Below are positions 18,642-27,679 of a stretch of DNA of 64,000 nt, piece by piece (position 1 is the first letter of the stretch; every line of letters starts with the position of its first letter). The position numbers were made by a program, and so were the translations under genes. The stretch is from positions 3,016,501 through 3,080,500 of the forward strand of contig NZ_CP097298.1 of NCBI RefSeq assembly GCF_023503965.1. Reading direction: 5' to 3'. Origin of the DNA: Brevundimonas albigilva (lineage in GTDB: Bacteria; Pseudomonadota; Alphaproteobacteria; Caulobacterales; Caulobacteraceae). The notes beneath the pieces were generated by a model. That model did not search any database. It was not told the DNA's origin and saw only the letters and a list, made by a program, of their open reading frames with translations.

Positions 18642-19396
18642 TGGGTCAGAAAATCAATCCGATCGGTCTGCGCCTCGGCGTGAACCGCACGTGGGACAGC
18701 CGCTGGTTCGCCGGCGGCGCCGACTACGCCCGCCTGCTGCACCAGGACCTGAAGCTGCGCGAGTGGCTGAAGGAACGCCTGGCCGCCGCCGGCGTGTCGC
18801 GCATCATCATCGAGCGCCCGCACAAGAAGTGCCGCATCACCATCTACGCCGCCCGTCCGGGCGTCGTGATCGGCAAGAAGGGCGCCGACATCGAGAAGCT
18901 CCGCAAGGACATCTCGGCCCAGACCGAAGGCGAGGTTCACCTGAACATCGTCGAAGTCCGCAAGCCGGAAACCGACGCGCAGCTGATCGCCGAGAACATC
19001 GCCCAGCAGCTGGAGCGCCGCGTGGCCTTCCGCCGTGCGATGAAGCGCGCGATCCAGTCGGCCATGCGTCTGGGCGCCAAGGGCATCCGGATGAACGTCT
19101 CGGGTCGTCTGGGCGGCGCCGAAATCGCTCGTATGGAGTGGTATCGCGAAGGCCGCGTGCCGCTGCACACCCTGCGCGCCGACATCGACTACGGCTTCTA
19201 CGAAGCCAAGACGACCTACGGCATCATCGGCATCAAGGTCTGGGTCTTCAAGGGCGAGGTCCTGGAGCACGATCCGATGGCCCAGGACAAGCGCTGGGCC
19301 CAGGAAGCCTCGGGCCCGTCCTCGAACGAAGGCCGCGAACGCGGCGGCCCCCGTGGCGACCGCGGTCCGCGTCGCGACCGGGGACGTGAGAACTAA
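18641..19396 (+). CDS. rpsC: 30S ribosomal protein S3
   Basis: 251 aa with an N-terminal region [13 protein letters not shown], a KH domain around [17 protein letters not shown], and a C-terminal domain with [17 protein letters not shown]-like block (here [17 protein letters not shown]). It contributes to the mRNA entry helicase site. The last 30 residues are Arg/Gly/Asp-rich. Confidence 0.97.
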   Translation: MGQKINPIGLRLGVNRTWDSRWFAGGADYARLLHQDLKLREWLKERLAAAGVSRIIIERPHKKCRITIYAARPGVVIGKKGADIEKLRKDISAQTEGEVHLNIVEVRKPETDAQLIAENIAQQLERRVAFRRAMKRAIQSAMRLGAKGIRMNVSGRLGGAEIARMEWYREGRVPLHTLRADIDYGFYEAKTTYGIIGIKVWVFKGEVLEHDPMAQDKRWAQEASGPSSNEGRERGGPRGDRGPRRDRGREN

Positions 19397-19399
19397 GTC

Positions 19400-19836
19400 A
19401 TGTTGCAACCGAAGAAGACCAAGTACCGCAAGGCCTTCAAGGGCCGGATTCACGGCTCGGCCAAGGGCGGCTTCTCGCTGAACTTCGGCTCCTACGGCCT
19501 GAAGACCATGGAGCCCGAGCGCATCACGGCGCGTCAGATCGAGGCGGCCCGCCGCGCGATCACCCGCCAGATGAAGCGTCAGGGCCGGGTGTGGATCCGC
19601 GTGTTCCCCGACCTGCCTGTCACGGGCAAGCCGGCCGAAGTGCGGATGGGCAAGGGCAAGGGCGCCGTGGACCACTGGGCCGCGCGCGTCGCTCCGGGCC
19701 GCATCATGTTCGAATCGACGGCGTGCCGGACGACGTGGCGCGTGAAGCGCTGCGCCTCGGCGCCGCCAAGCTGCCGGTCCGCACCAAGGTGGTGACCCGC
19801 CTGGACGCCGGCATCGTCACGGAGCAAGCCGCGTAA
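19400..19836 (+). CDS. rplP: 50S ribosomal protein L16 (one frameshift)
   Basis: Starts [19 protein letters not shown] and includes [10 protein letters not shown] and VAPGRIMFE. The frame breaks at about 19710: TTCGAATCGACGGC where TTC GAA ATC GAC GGC is expected, one A lost from AAA. Adding it gives [19 protein letters not shown] to the stop and a 145 aa protein. L16 is an essential single-copy protein near the A site, so a real inactivating mutation is very unlikely and this is good evidence for sequencing error. It overlaps rpmC by one base. Confidence 0.92.
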
Positions 19837-20033
19837 TGACCAAGATCGCCGATCTCCGGTCGCAAACCGCCGACCAGCTGTCCGACGAGCTGCTGAAGCT
19901 CAAGAAGGAACAGTTCAACCTGCGCTTCCAGGCCGCCACCGGCCAGATGGAAAAGACCCACCGGGTCTCGGAAGTGCGCAAGGACATCGCCCGCATCTCG
20001 ACGCTTTTGCGCGAGAAGCGTGCGGCCTCGTAA
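19836..20033 (+). CDS. rpmC: 50S ribosomal protein L29
   Basis: 65 aa helical hairpin protein ([20 protein letters not shown]). It lies beside L23 at the exit tunnel. Start overlaps the rplP stop. Confidence 0.96.
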   Translation: MTKIADLRSQTADQLSDELLKLKKEQFNLRFQAATGQMEKTHRVSEVRKDIARISTLLREKRAAS

Positions 20034-20043
20034 GGAAACGAAG

Positions 20044-20286
20044 ATGCCCAAGCGAATTCTCGAAGGCGTGGTCGTGTCCGACAAGGGCGAGAAGACCGTC
20101 GTCGTGAAGGTGGAGCGCACCCTGCTGCACCCCGTTCTGAAGAAGACCGTGCGTCTTTCGAAGAAGTACCACGCGCACGACGAAGCCAACGCGCTCAAGG
20201 TCGGCGACGTCGCTCGCATCGTCGAGTGCGCCCCCAAGTCCAAGCTGAAGCGTTGGGAAGTCCTTTCCCCCGCCTCGGCCTCGTAA
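20044..20286 (+). CDS. rpsQ: 30S ribosomal protein S17
   Basis: 80 aa OB-fold protein, starting [21 protein letters not shown]. It binds 16S rRNA early in 30S assembly. The ATG at 20044 follows TAAGGAAACGAAG; an in-frame upstream ATG at 20020 overlaps rpmC and is not family-like. Confidence 0.97.
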   Translation: MPKRILEGVVVSDKGEKTVVVKVERTLLHPVLKKTVRLSKKYHAHDEANALKVGDVARIVECAPKSKLKRWEVLSPASAS

Positions 20287-20304
20287 TCAGAAGGATCTGA
20301 TCTT

Positions 20305-20673
20305 ATGATCCAGATGCAAACTAACCTGGAAGTGGCCGATAATTCGGGCGCCCGCCGGGTCATGTGCATCAAGGTGTTGGGCGGTTCCAAGCGCCGCTAC
20401 GCCTCGATCGGCGACACCATCGTCGCCTCCGTCAAGGAAGCCATCCCGCGCGGCCGCGTGAAGAAGGGCGACGTCGTTCGCGCCATCGTCGTGCGCACCG
20501 CCAAGGACATCCAGCGCAAGGACGGCTCGGTCATCCGCTTCGACAAGTCGGCCGCGGTCATCGTCAACAAGCAGAACGAGCCGGTCGGCACGCGGATCTT
20601 CGGCCCGGTTCCCCGCGAACTGCGCGCCAAGAACCACATGAAGATCATCTCGCTGGCCCCGGAGGTCCTGTAA
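20305..20673 (+). CDS. rplN: 50S ribosomal protein L14
   Basis: 122 aa, starting [27 protein letters not shown], with [18 protein letters not shown]. It forms inter-subunit bridges and is the target of RsfS silencing factors. Typical in length and sequence. Confidence 0.98.
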   Translation: MIQMQTNLEVADNSGARRVMCIKVLGGSKRRYASIGDTIVASVKEAIPRGRVKKGDVVRAIVVRTAKDIQRKDGSVIRFDKSAAVIVNKQNEPVGTRIFGPVPRELRAKNHMKIISLAPEVL

Positions 20674-20675
20674 CC

Positions 20676-20984
20676 ATGGCCGCCAAGATCAAGAAGGGCG
20701 ACCGCGTCGTCGTCCTGACCGGCAAGGACAAGGGCCGCACGGGCAACGTGCTGAAGGTCCTGCCCGCCGAAAACCGCGTCGTCGTCGAAGGCGTCAACAT
20801 GGTTCAGCGCCACACGCGCCCGAGCCAGGCTGACCCGCAAGGCGGCATCAAGAACAAGGAAGCGTCGCTTCACCTGTCGAACGTCGCCATCGCCGACGCC
20901 AACGGCAAGGCGAGCCGCGTCGGCTTCAAGATCGATGGGGACAAGAAGGTCCGCATCGCCAAGACGACGGGAGACGTCATCTGA
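20676..20984 (+). CDS. rplX: 50S ribosomal protein L24
   Basis: 102 aa with the KOW motif [20 protein letters not shown] at residues 4-23. It initiates 50S assembly. ATG at 20676, 2 bases after rplN; its stop overlaps the rplE ATG by one base. Confidence 0.97.
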   Translation: MAAKIKKGDRVVVLTGKDKGRTGNVLKVLPAENRVVVEGVNMVQRHTRPSQADPQGGIKNKEASLHLSNVAIADANGKASRVGFKIDGDKKVRIAKTTGDVI

Positions 20985-21541
20985 TGGCTACCGAGACCTA
21001 CACCCCTCGCCTCAAGGGCGAGTACCAGGCGCGCATCCGCCAGGTGATGAAGGAAAAGTTCGGCTACACGAACGAGATGCAGGTGCCCAAGCTGGACAAG
21101 ATCGTCCTGAACATGGGCATCGGCGAAGCCGTGGCCGACTCCAAGAAGGCGAACGCCGCCCTCAAGGACCTGACCGCCATCGCCGGCCAGAAGGCCGTCG
21201 CCACCAAGGCCCGTAACTCCATCGCCGGCTTCAAGCTGCGCGAAGGCATGGTCATCGGCGGCAAGGTCACGCTGCGCGGCGACCAGATGTACGAATTCCT
21301 GGACCGGTTCATCACGATCGCCCTGCCGCGCGTGAAGGACTTCCGGGGCCTGAAGGGCACTTCGTTCGACGGTCGCGGCAACTACGCCACCGGTCTGAAG
21401 GAGCACATCGTGTTCCCGGAGATCAACTACGACCAGATCGACCAGATGTGGGGCATGGACATTGTCGTCTGCACCACGGCCAAGACCGACGAGGAAGCCA
21501 AGGCTCTCCTGGTCGAGTTCAAGTTCCCGTTCGTGAACTGA
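20984..21541 (+). CDS. rplE: 50S ribosomal protein L5
   Basis: 185 aa, with [16 protein letters not shown] and [10 protein letters not shown]-like block ([11 protein letters not shown]). It binds 5S rRNA and contacts the P-site tRNA. Start overlaps rplX. Confidence 0.97.
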   Translation: MATETYTPRLKGEYQARIRQVMKEKFGYTNEMQVPKLDKIVLNMGIGEAVADSKKANAALKDLTAIAGQKAVATKARNSIAGFKLREGMVIGGKVTLRGDQMYEFLDRFITIALPRVKDFRGLKGTSFDGRGNYATGLKEHIVFPEINYDQIDQMWGMDIVVCTTAKTDEEAKALLVEFKFPFVN

Positions 21542-21560
21542 GCGGGAAGGGAAGAGATCA

Positions 21561-21866
21561 ATGGCTAAGAAAAGCGCCGTAAACCGCAACGAAGCCGTCA
21601 AGGCCCTGGTTGCGAAGTATGCCGCAAAGCGCGCCGCCCTGAAGGCGACCGCGAACGACGAGAGCCTGCCGCTGGAGGAGCGCTTCGACGCGCGCCTGAA
21701 GCTGGCGGCCCTGCCGCGCAACTCCGCGCCGACCCGCATTCGCAACCGTTGCGAAGTGACCGGTCGCCCGCGCGCCTACTACCGCAAGCTCAAGATGAGC
21801 CGCGTGGCGCTGCGTGAACTGGGCAACATGGGGCAGATCCCCGGCCTGACGAAGTCGAGCTGGTAA
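21561..21866 (+). CDS. rpsN: 30S ribosomal protein S14
   Basis: 101 aa, long zinc-free form: no CxxC knuckle, ending [31 protein letters not shown] in pieces. It helps assemble the 30S head. The S14 type argues against zinc-sparing paralogue replacement at this locus. Confidence 0.97.
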   Translation: MAKKSAVNRNEAVKALVAKYAAKRAALKATANDESLPLEERFDARLKLAALPRNSAPTRIRNRCEVTGRPRAYYRKLKMSRVALRELGNMGQIPGLTKSSW

Positions 21867-21881
21867 GGGGAGCGAACAGAC

Positions 21882-22280
21882 ATGATGATCAACGATCCCC
21901 TGAGCGACATGATCGCTCGCATCAAGAACGCGGCGACCCGCAAGCGTTCCAAGGTGCTGACTCCGGCCTCGCGTCTGCGCCAGCGCGTCCTCGACGTGCT
22001 GCAGGACGAAGGCTACATCCGCGGCTACAACCTGGTTCAGAACCCGGGTGAGTTCCCGCAGTTCGAGATCGAGCTGAAGTACTTCGACGGCCAGCCCGTC
22101 ATCGCCGAGATCAGCCGCGTGTCCAAGCCGGGCCGCCGCGTCTATTCGGCGATCGGCGACCTGAAGCCGGTCAAGAACGGCCTCGGCATCTCGATCCTTT
22201 CGACTTCGAAGGGCGTCATGTCCGACGCCTCCGCCCGCGACGCCAACGTCGGCGGCGAAGTCCTCTGCAGGGTCTACTGA
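21882..22280 (+). CDS. rpsH: 30S ribosomal protein S8
   Basis: 132 aa ([17 protein letters not shown]), C-terminal block [18 protein letters not shown]. It binds the central domain of 16S rRNA; in E. coli it represses the spc operon. AGGGGAG 9 bases upstream supports the first ATG. Confidence 0.97.
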   Translation: MMINDPLSDMIARIKNAATRKRSKVLTPASRLRQRVLDVLQDEGYIRGYNLVQNPGEFPQFEIELKYFDGQPVIAEISRVSKPGRRVYSAIGDLKPVKNGLGISILSTSKGVMSDASARDANVGGEVLCRVY

Positions 22281-22281
22281 T

Positions 22282-22815
22282 ATGTCCCGTATCGGCAAGA
22301 AAACCATCACCGTGCCGAAGGGCGTGACTGTCACGCTCGACGGCCAGAACGTCTCCGTGAAGGGTCCCAAGGGCGAACGCGCCTGGACCGTCGCGGAAGA
22401 AGTCGAGATCAAGCAGGAAGGCGACGAACTGTCGCTGACCCCGCGGTCGGACACCCAGCGCGCCCGCGCGATGTGGGGCCTGTCGCGGACCCTGGTCGAC
22501 AACATGGTCACCGGCGTCACCTCGGGCTTCGAGAAGTCGCTGGAACTGGTCGGCGTGGGTTACCGCGCTGCGATGAAGGGCAACGCCCTGTCGCTGCAGC
22601 TGGGCTTCTCGCACGAAGTCGACATCGACCCGCCGGCCGGCGTCAGCTTCGCCGTGCCTAAGCAGACCGAGATCAAGATCTCGGGCTCGGACAAGCAGGC
22701 CGTCGGCCAGGTCGCCGCGGTCATCCGCAAGCTGCGTCCGCCGGAGCCCTACAAGGGCAAGGGCGTGCGCTACGCCGGCGAGACCGTGCGTCGCAAGGAA
22801 GGCAAGAAGAAGTAA
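22282..22815 (+). CDS. rplF: 50S ribosomal protein L6
   Basis: 177 aa, [17 protein letters not shown], ending with [20 protein letters not shown]. It sits near the factor-binding site. One base separates it from rpsH. Confidence 0.98.
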   Translation: MSRIGKKTITVPKGVTVTLDGQNVSVKGPKGERAWTVAEEVEIKQEGDELSLTPRSDTQRARAMWGLSRTLVDNMVTGVTSGFEKSLELVGVGYRAAMKGNALSLQLGFSHEVDIDPPAGVSFAVPKQTEIKISGSDKQAVGQVAAVIRKLRPPEPYKGKGVRYAGETVRRKEGKKK

Positions 22816-22818
22816 GTC

Positions 22819-23175
22819 ATGGCTCTCTCTCTTCGACAACAAGCCAAGCGCCGCGCCGAGCGCACCCGTCGCCGCCTGAAGGCCGTCGCCAACGGCCGTC
22901 TGCGCCTGTCGGTGTATCGTTCGGACAAGAACATCTCGGCCCAGATCATCGACGACGCCCAGGGCGTGACCGTCGCTTCGGCCTCGTCGCTGGAAGGCGG
23001 CAAGGGCAAGAAGGGTTCGGACATCGCCGCGGCCTCGGCCATCGGCAAACTGATCGCCGAACGCGCCATCGAGAAGGGCGTCAAGGACGTCGTCTTCGAC
23101 CGGGGCGAGTACATCTATCACGGACGGGTGAAGGCGCTGGCGGAAGCCGCGCGTGAAGCCGGCCTGAACTTCTAA
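22819..23175 (+). CDS. rplR: 50S ribosomal protein L18
   Basis: 118 aa with an Arg-rich N-terminus and the C-terminal block [26 protein letters not shown]. It carries 5S rRNA into the 50S subunit with L5. Confidence 0.98.
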   Translation: MALSLRQQAKRRAERTRRRLKAVANGRLRLSVYRSDKNISAQIIDDAQGVTVASASSLEGGKGKKGSDIAAASAIGKLIAERAIEKGVKDVVFDRGEYIYHGRVKALAEAAREAGLNF

Positions 23176-23187
23176 GGGACGCGACAG

Positions 23188-23790
23188 ATGGCGCAACAAC
23201 CCCAACGCGGCGGCGGCGATCGCAATCGTCGCGACAACCGCAACGCCCCGCCCGTCGAAGGTCCGGATTCGGACATCGTCGAAAAGCTGGTGCACATCAA
23301 CCGCGTCGCCGCCACCGTGAAGGGCGGCCGCCGGTTCTCGTTCGCGGCCCTGATGGTCGTCGGCGACGGCAAGGGCCGCGTCGGCTTCGGTCACGGCAAG
23401 GCGCGCGAAGTGCCGGAAGCCATCCGCAAGGCGACCGAAGAAGCCAAGAAGACCATGATCCGCGTTCCGCTGCGCGAGAACCGCACCCTGCACCACGACG
23501 GCAACGGCCGTTGGGGCGCCGGCAAGATCATGATGCGCGCCGCCCCTCCCGGGACCGGCGTCATCGCGGGCGGTCCGATGCGCGCCGTGCTCGAAACCCT
23601 GGGCGTCCAGGACGTCGTGGGCAAGTCGACCGGTTCGTCGAACCCCTACAACATGATCCGCGCGACGTTCGAAGCGCTGAAGGTCCAGTCCTCGCCCCGT
23701 CAGGTCGCGTCCAAGCGCGGCAAGAAGGTCGCGGATCTGATGGGCCGCCGCAACGACGGCGCCTCGGCGCCGGAAGCCGTGGAGTCCTAA
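23188..23790 (+). CDS. rpsE: 30S ribosomal protein S5
   Basis: 200 aa with dsRBD-like N-domain ([22 protein letters not shown] in part) and the [15 protein letters not shown] block. It contributes to mRNA unwinding and decoding fidelity. It has a Gln/Arg/Asn-rich N-terminal extension of about 25 residues. Confidence 0.97.
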   Translation: MAQQPQRGGGDRNRRDNRNAPPVEGPDSDIVEKLVHINRVAATVKGGRRFSFAALMVVGDGKGRVGFGHGKAREVPEAIRKATEEAKKTMIRVPLRENRTLHHDGNGRWGAGKIMMRAAPPGTGVIAGGPMRAVLETLGVQDVVGKSTGSSNPYNMIRATFEALKVQSSPRQVASKRGKKVADLMGRRNDGASAPEAVES

Positions 23791-23793
23791 GTC

Positions 23794-23994
23794 ATGGCCA
23801 CGAACAAGACTGAAGCCAAGACGGTCACCGTCAAGCAGATCGGTTCGCCGATCCGCCGCAAGGGCGACCAGCGCGCCACCCTGGTGGGCCTGGGCCTGAA
23901 CCGCATGGGCCGCGAGTCTACGCTGGAAGACACGCCGTCGGTTCGCGGGATGATCGCCAAGGTCGCCCACCTGACCGAGATCGTCGAAAAGTAA
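23794..23994 (+). CDS. rpmD: 50S ribosomal protein L30
   Basis: 66 aa, [24 protein letters not shown]. Short-form bacterial L30. It is followed by an unusual 158-base gap containing terminator-like hairpins before rplO. Confidence 0.95.
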   Translation: MATNKTEAKTVTVKQIGSPIRRKGDQRATLVGLGLNRMGRESTLEDTPSVRGMIAKVAHLTEIVEK

Positions 23995-24067
23995 GACGTT
24001 TCGCCCCCTCCCGGTTTGGGGGAGGGCGTTTCGCTTTTTCGCCGATACGTTTGCTTGTAAAATTCCG

Positions 24068-24099
24068 AGGGGCCGCCTAGAAGCGGCCCTTCATTTTTT
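24068..24099 (+). terminator. Terminator-like hairpin between rpmD and rplO
   Basis: Stem AGGGGCCGC / GCGGCCCTT (perfect 7-bp GGGCCGC core) with loop CTAGAA, then CATTTTTT. A weaker C/G hairpin with T run lies at about 24009-24045. Placed inside the spc operon, it would reduce transcription into rplO-secY-adk unless antiterminated. Confidence 0.55.
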
Positions 24100-24152
24100 C
24101 AACGCCGAGTCTGGCCCCCGGCCAGGCGCTAGAACCCGAAAGGATCAGGCAC

Positions 24153-24746
24153 ATGAAGCTGAACGAAATCCGTGACAACGAGGGCGCGCACAAGAAGCGC
24201 ATGCGCGTGGGCCGCGGCCCCGGTTCGGGCAAGGGCAAGACCTCCGGCCGCGGCGTGAAGGGCCAGAAGTCCCGCACCGGCGTCAGCCTGCTGGGCTTCG
24301 AAGGCGGCCAGATGCCGCTGTACATGCGCATGCCCAAGCGCGGCTTCAACAACCCCAACGCCCTGAAGCTGGCCGAGGTGAACCTGTGGCGCCTGCAGGA
24401 AGCGGTCGACGCCGGCAAGCTGGACGCCAAGGCTGAAGTCAACGGCGCGGCCCTGGTCGCCGCCGGCGTGATCCGTCGGGCCAAGGACGGCGTGCGCGTG
24501 CTGGGCACGGGCGAACTGAAGGCCAAGCTGAACCTGGTCGTCTGGTCGGCCTCGTCGGGCGCCAAGAAGGCTGTCGAAGCCGCCGGCGGTTCGCTGACCG
24601 AGCAACGCATCGAGGCCGAAGCCAAGGCCGCCGCGCGCGTCGAGAAGCGCAACGCCGCCAAGGGCAAGGCTCCGGCCCCCAAGGCGCCGAAGGGCGACGC
24701 CAACAAGGTCTCGGCCCGCGCCAAGCGCACCGCCGCCAAGGCCTGA
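24153..24746 (+). CDS. rplO: 50S ribosomal protein L15
   Basis: 197 aa: [34 protein letters not shown] in the N-terminal part, [18 protein letters not shown], then a conserved C-domain. It is about 40-50 residues longer than E. coli L15 because of an Ala/Lys-rich C-terminal tail. It is a late-assembly protein of the 50S core. The following 126-base gap before secY contains a GGAAGCGGC / GCCGCTTTCC hairpin. Confidence 0.97.
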   Translation: MKLNEIRDNEGAHKKRMRVGRGPGSGKGKTSGRGVKGQKSRTGVSLLGFEGGQMPLYMRMPKRGFNNPNALKLAEVNLWRLQEAVDAGKLDAKAEVNGAALVAAGVIRRAKDGVRVLGTGELKAKLNLVVWSASSGAKKAVEAAGGSLTEQRIEAEAKAAARVEKRNAAKGKAPAPKAPKGDANKVSARAKRTAAKA

Positions 24747-24872
24747 TCACCGCGTCGTCGCGGTCGTTCGACCGTGGTCTGAGCACATCGTGACGACGAA
24801 AGAACGGAAGCGGCCTCGCAAGAGCGCCGCTTTCCGCCTATCTGACGACTCTGTCAGTCGTGGGGACGCATA

Positions 24873-26252
24873 ATGGCTTCGGCCGCTGAACAACTCGCCG
24901 CAAACATGAACATGGGCTCGTTCGCCAAGGCGACCGAGCTGCACAAGCGCCTGCTGTTCACGCTGGGCGCGCTGCTGGTCTATCGGATCGGGACCTATGT
25001 GCCGATCCCGGGGATCAACTCCCAGGCCTTCCTGCAGTTCTTCCAGAACCCGGATCAGTCGCGCGGCATCCTGGACATGTTCAACATGTTCTCGGGCGGC
25101 GCGGTCGAGCGCATGGCCATCTTCGCGCTGAACGTGATGCCCTACATCTCGGCGTCCATCATCGTGCAGCTGATGGGCACGGTGTATCCGCCGTGGGAAA
25201 AGCTGAAGAAGGAAGGCGGCGAAAGCGGCCGCAAGCAGCTGAACCAGTACACCCGCTATCTGACGGTGTTCCTGGCGCTGGCGCAATCGTTCGGCATCGC
25301 CGTGGGCCTGAACAGCACGGCCGGTCTGGTCGACAATCCGGGCATCTTCTTCATCGCCTCGACGGTCGTGACCCTGACCGGCGGGACCATGTTCCTGATG
25401 TGGCTGGGCGAGCAGGTGACGGCGCGCGGCGTCGGCAACGGCATCTCGCTGATCATCTTCGCCGGCATCGTGGCGGTGCTGCCGTCCACGGTGGCGCGCC
25501 TGCTGGGCCTGGCCCAACAGGGGCAGATGTCGGCCTTCGCCCTGCTGTTCATCGCCGTGCTGGCGGTGGCCACGGTCGTCTTCATCGTCTTCATGGAACG
25601 CGCCCAGCGCCGGCTGCTGATCCAGTATCCGAAGCGCCAGGAAGGCAACCGCATGGCGGGGGGCGAACGCTCGTTCCTGCCGCTGAAGGTCAACACCGCC
25701 GGCGTCATTCCGCCGATCTTCGCCTCGTCGCTGCTGATGCTGCCGACGACGGTGGCGACCATGACGGCCAACGCCGACCTGCCGCCCTGGATGAGCTGGC
25801 TGCCGCTGGTGACGGCGCAGCTGACGCACGGCCAGCCGCTGTTTATGGCGCTGTACGCCGCGCTGATCATCTTCTTCTGCTTCTTCTACACCTCGATCAC
25901 CTTCAATCCGGAGGACACGGCCGAGAACCTGCGCAAGTACGGCGGCTTCCTGCCGGGCATCCGTCCGGGCAAGCGCACGGCCGAGTATCTGGACTATGTC
26001 CTGACCCGCCTGACGGTGATCGGCGCCGCCTACATCACCGCCGTCTGCCTGCTGCCGGAGTTCCTGGTCGCCCAGATGGGCAACAGCCTCTACTTCGGCG
26101 GAACGTCTATCTTGATCGTGGTGTCGGTGACGATGGACACTGTCGCCCAGATCCAGTCGCAGCTGCTGGCCCACCAGTACGAGGGGCTGATCAAGAAGGC
26201 GAAGCTGCGGGGTCGCGGCGGTCGCGGGGCGCCCGCGCCGGTCCGTCGCTGA
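24873..26252 (+). CDS. secY: Preprotein translocase subunit SecY
   Basis: 459 aa, ten predicted membrane helices. Recognisable: TM1 with GTYVPIPGI, TM2 plug region LDMFNMFSGGA, the IVQLMGTVYPPWEKLKKEG loop, and the cytoplasmic C5 loop RPGKRTAEYLDYVLTRLT that binds SecA and ribosomes. It forms the SecYEG channel. The position after rplO and before adk is standard. Confidence 0.98.
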   Translation: MASAAEQLAANMNMGSFAKATELHKRLLFTLGALLVYRIGTYVPIPGINSQAFLQFFQNPDQSRGILDMFNMFSGGAVERMAIFALNVMPYISASIIVQLMGTVYPPWEKLKKEGGESGRKQLNQYTRYLTVFLALAQSFGIAVGLNSTAGLVDNPGIFFIASTVVTLTGGTMFLMWLGEQVTARGVGNGISLIIFAGIVAVLPSTVARLLGLAQQGQMSAFALLFIAVLAVATVVFIVFMERAQRRLLIQYPKRQEGNRMAGGERSFLPLKVNTAGVIPPIFASSLLMLPTTVATMTANADLPPWMSWLPLVTAQLTHGQPLFMALYAALIIFFCFFYTSITFNPEDTAENLRKYGGFLPGIRPGKRTAEYLDYVLTRLTVIGAAYITAVCLLPEFLVAQMGNSLYFGGTSILIVVSVTMDTVAQIQSQLLAHQYEGLIKKAKLRGRGGRGAPAPVRR

Positions 26253-26286
26253 GCATAGACTTCAAGGCCTCGGGGAGGGCTGACGC

Positions 26287-26859
26287 GTGAACTTGATTCT
26301 GTTCGGACCGCCGGCGGCGGGCAAGGGCACCCAGGCCAAGCGGCTGGTGGAGGAGAAGGGCATGGTCCAGCTCTCCACCGGCGACATGCTGCGGGCGGCC
26401 ATCGCCTCGGGCTCGGAACTGGGGCTGAAGGTCAAGGACGTGCTGGCCCGTGGCGACCTGGTCACCGACGAGATCGTCATCGCCCTGATCGAGGATCGCC
26501 TGCCCGAGGCCGAGGCCGCCGGCGGCGCCATCTTCGACGGCTTTCCCCGCACAGTGGCCCAGGCCGAGGCGCTGGACGCCATGCTGGAAAAGCGCGGAGC
26601 CCGGATCGACGCCGTGGTCCGGCTGAAGGTCGACGACGCCGCCCTGACCGAACGGATCGCCAAGCGGTTCGCCGACCAGGGCCGCCCGGACGACAATCCC
26701 GAGACCTTCAAGGACCGGCTGGCCGTCTATAACAAGCAGACGGCCCCGCTGCTGCCCTATTACGAGGCGCAGGGGAAGCTGACCGAGGTGGACGGCATGG
26801 GCGACATCGCCTCCGTCGCCAGGGCGATCGATGGGGCGATCGACGGGGCCCTGGCCTGA
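26287..26859 (+). CDS. adk: Adenylate kinase
   Basis: 190 aa, catalysing AMP + ATP = 2 ADP. P-loop GPPAAGKGTQ at residues 7-16, AMP-binding FDGFPRT, LID Arg residues in RFADQGRPDDNPETFKDRL. It has the short LID without a zinc knuckle. Start is GTG at 26287 (GAGGG upstream). In the secY operon as in many bacteria. Confidence 0.97.
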   Translation: MNLILFGPPAAGKGTQAKRLVEEKGMVQLSTGDMLRAAIASGSELGLKVKDVLARGDLVTDEIVIALIEDRLPEAEAAGGAIFDGFPRTVAQAEALDAMLEKRGARIDAVVRLKVDDAALTERIAKRFADQGRPDDNPETFKDRLAVYNKQTAPLLPYYEAQGKLTEVDGMGDIASVARAIDGAIDGALA

Positions 26860-26887
26860 AAGCCGGTTTCGGGCGTTTGATCGCCTG

Positions 26888-27620
26888 ATGACGAAAGAGC
26901 CCCTCAGGATGACCGCAAGGCGCGCCCGCAGACGCTGGCGCGCCTTCGCCATATTCGCCGGCGTGGCCGCAGCCGAGATCGGGCTGTTTCTGCTGTTGGG
27001 GCAGGTGCGCGGGATGCGCCCGCCGGCCGTGCAGGAGCCGCCCGCCTTCGAGGTCGTGCTGTACGATCCCCCGCCGCCGATCTCGTCGGAGCCCCCGTCG
27101 CCGGAGGCGGGGGAGGGGCCCCGGCCGCGCCGTCGCGCGTGCATGCCCCGTCGCCGCCGCCCCGCCAGCCGCCGCCCTCGCCGATCCCGTCGCCGCCCGT
27201 TCCCGCGCCGCAGCCTGACCCCATCGTCGTGGGCGCGGCGCCGTCGCCGTCGCCCTCCGCCGGTTTCGGCCAGGGCGGAGAGGGAACGGGGGCGGGCGCG
27301 GTATCGGGCGCCGGCGACGGGCCGGGGCGGGGATCGACCGGGCCGCGCCTGATCACGGGGCCCACGATTGGCCAGATCGCGCCTGCCATCCGCGGAATGC
27401 GCGTAGCCGATACGGCCGCGCGGAACTGTCCTGCGTCATCCGCGCCGATCGGCGGCTGGAAGCGTGTCGGGTGGTCAGCGAGGATCCTCCCGGCCTGGGC
27501 TTCGGCGCGGCGGGACAATGCGCCGTGGTCAACTTCCGCTTTCAGCCCCCGACCGAGGACGGCCGATCCCTGGACGGGCAGAGGGTGACGGTGGGGATCG
27601 ACTTCGGGCGGCCGCGCTGA
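26888..27620 (+). CDS. TonB-like protein (two frameshifts)
   Basis: Begins with a basic cytoplasmic stretch and a single membrane helix (FAIFAGVAAAEIGLFLLLG), then a Pro/Ser-rich periplasmic linker, and ends with a TonB_C-like domain in a third frame (ELSCVIRADRRLEACRVV, PPGLGFG, GQRVTVGIDFGRP). Two one-base losses account for the breaks: G4 for G5 at 27115-27118 and GG for GGG near 27422. Reconstructed length is about 244 aa. It may energise an outer-membrane transporter or act in envelope organisation. It lies between adk and a metalloprotease, inside the usual ribosomal block. Confidence 0.75.
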
Positions 27621-27679
27621 CGTTGACACCGGACCGCTCCAGCCGCTTCAGTCCAGGGGGTGTCGAGGGGGCTTTCACG

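Noticed and set aside
22216-23970. Long antisense open frame (584 codons) across rplF-rpmD, and similar ones at 15062-16132, 18044-19675, 24747-26174, 27542-30298, 9406-11142 and 54484-55728
   Set aside because: They mirror well-identified genes on the other strand; the GC-rich third positions suppress stop codons. Their protein sequences are Arg/Gly/His-rich and match no family.
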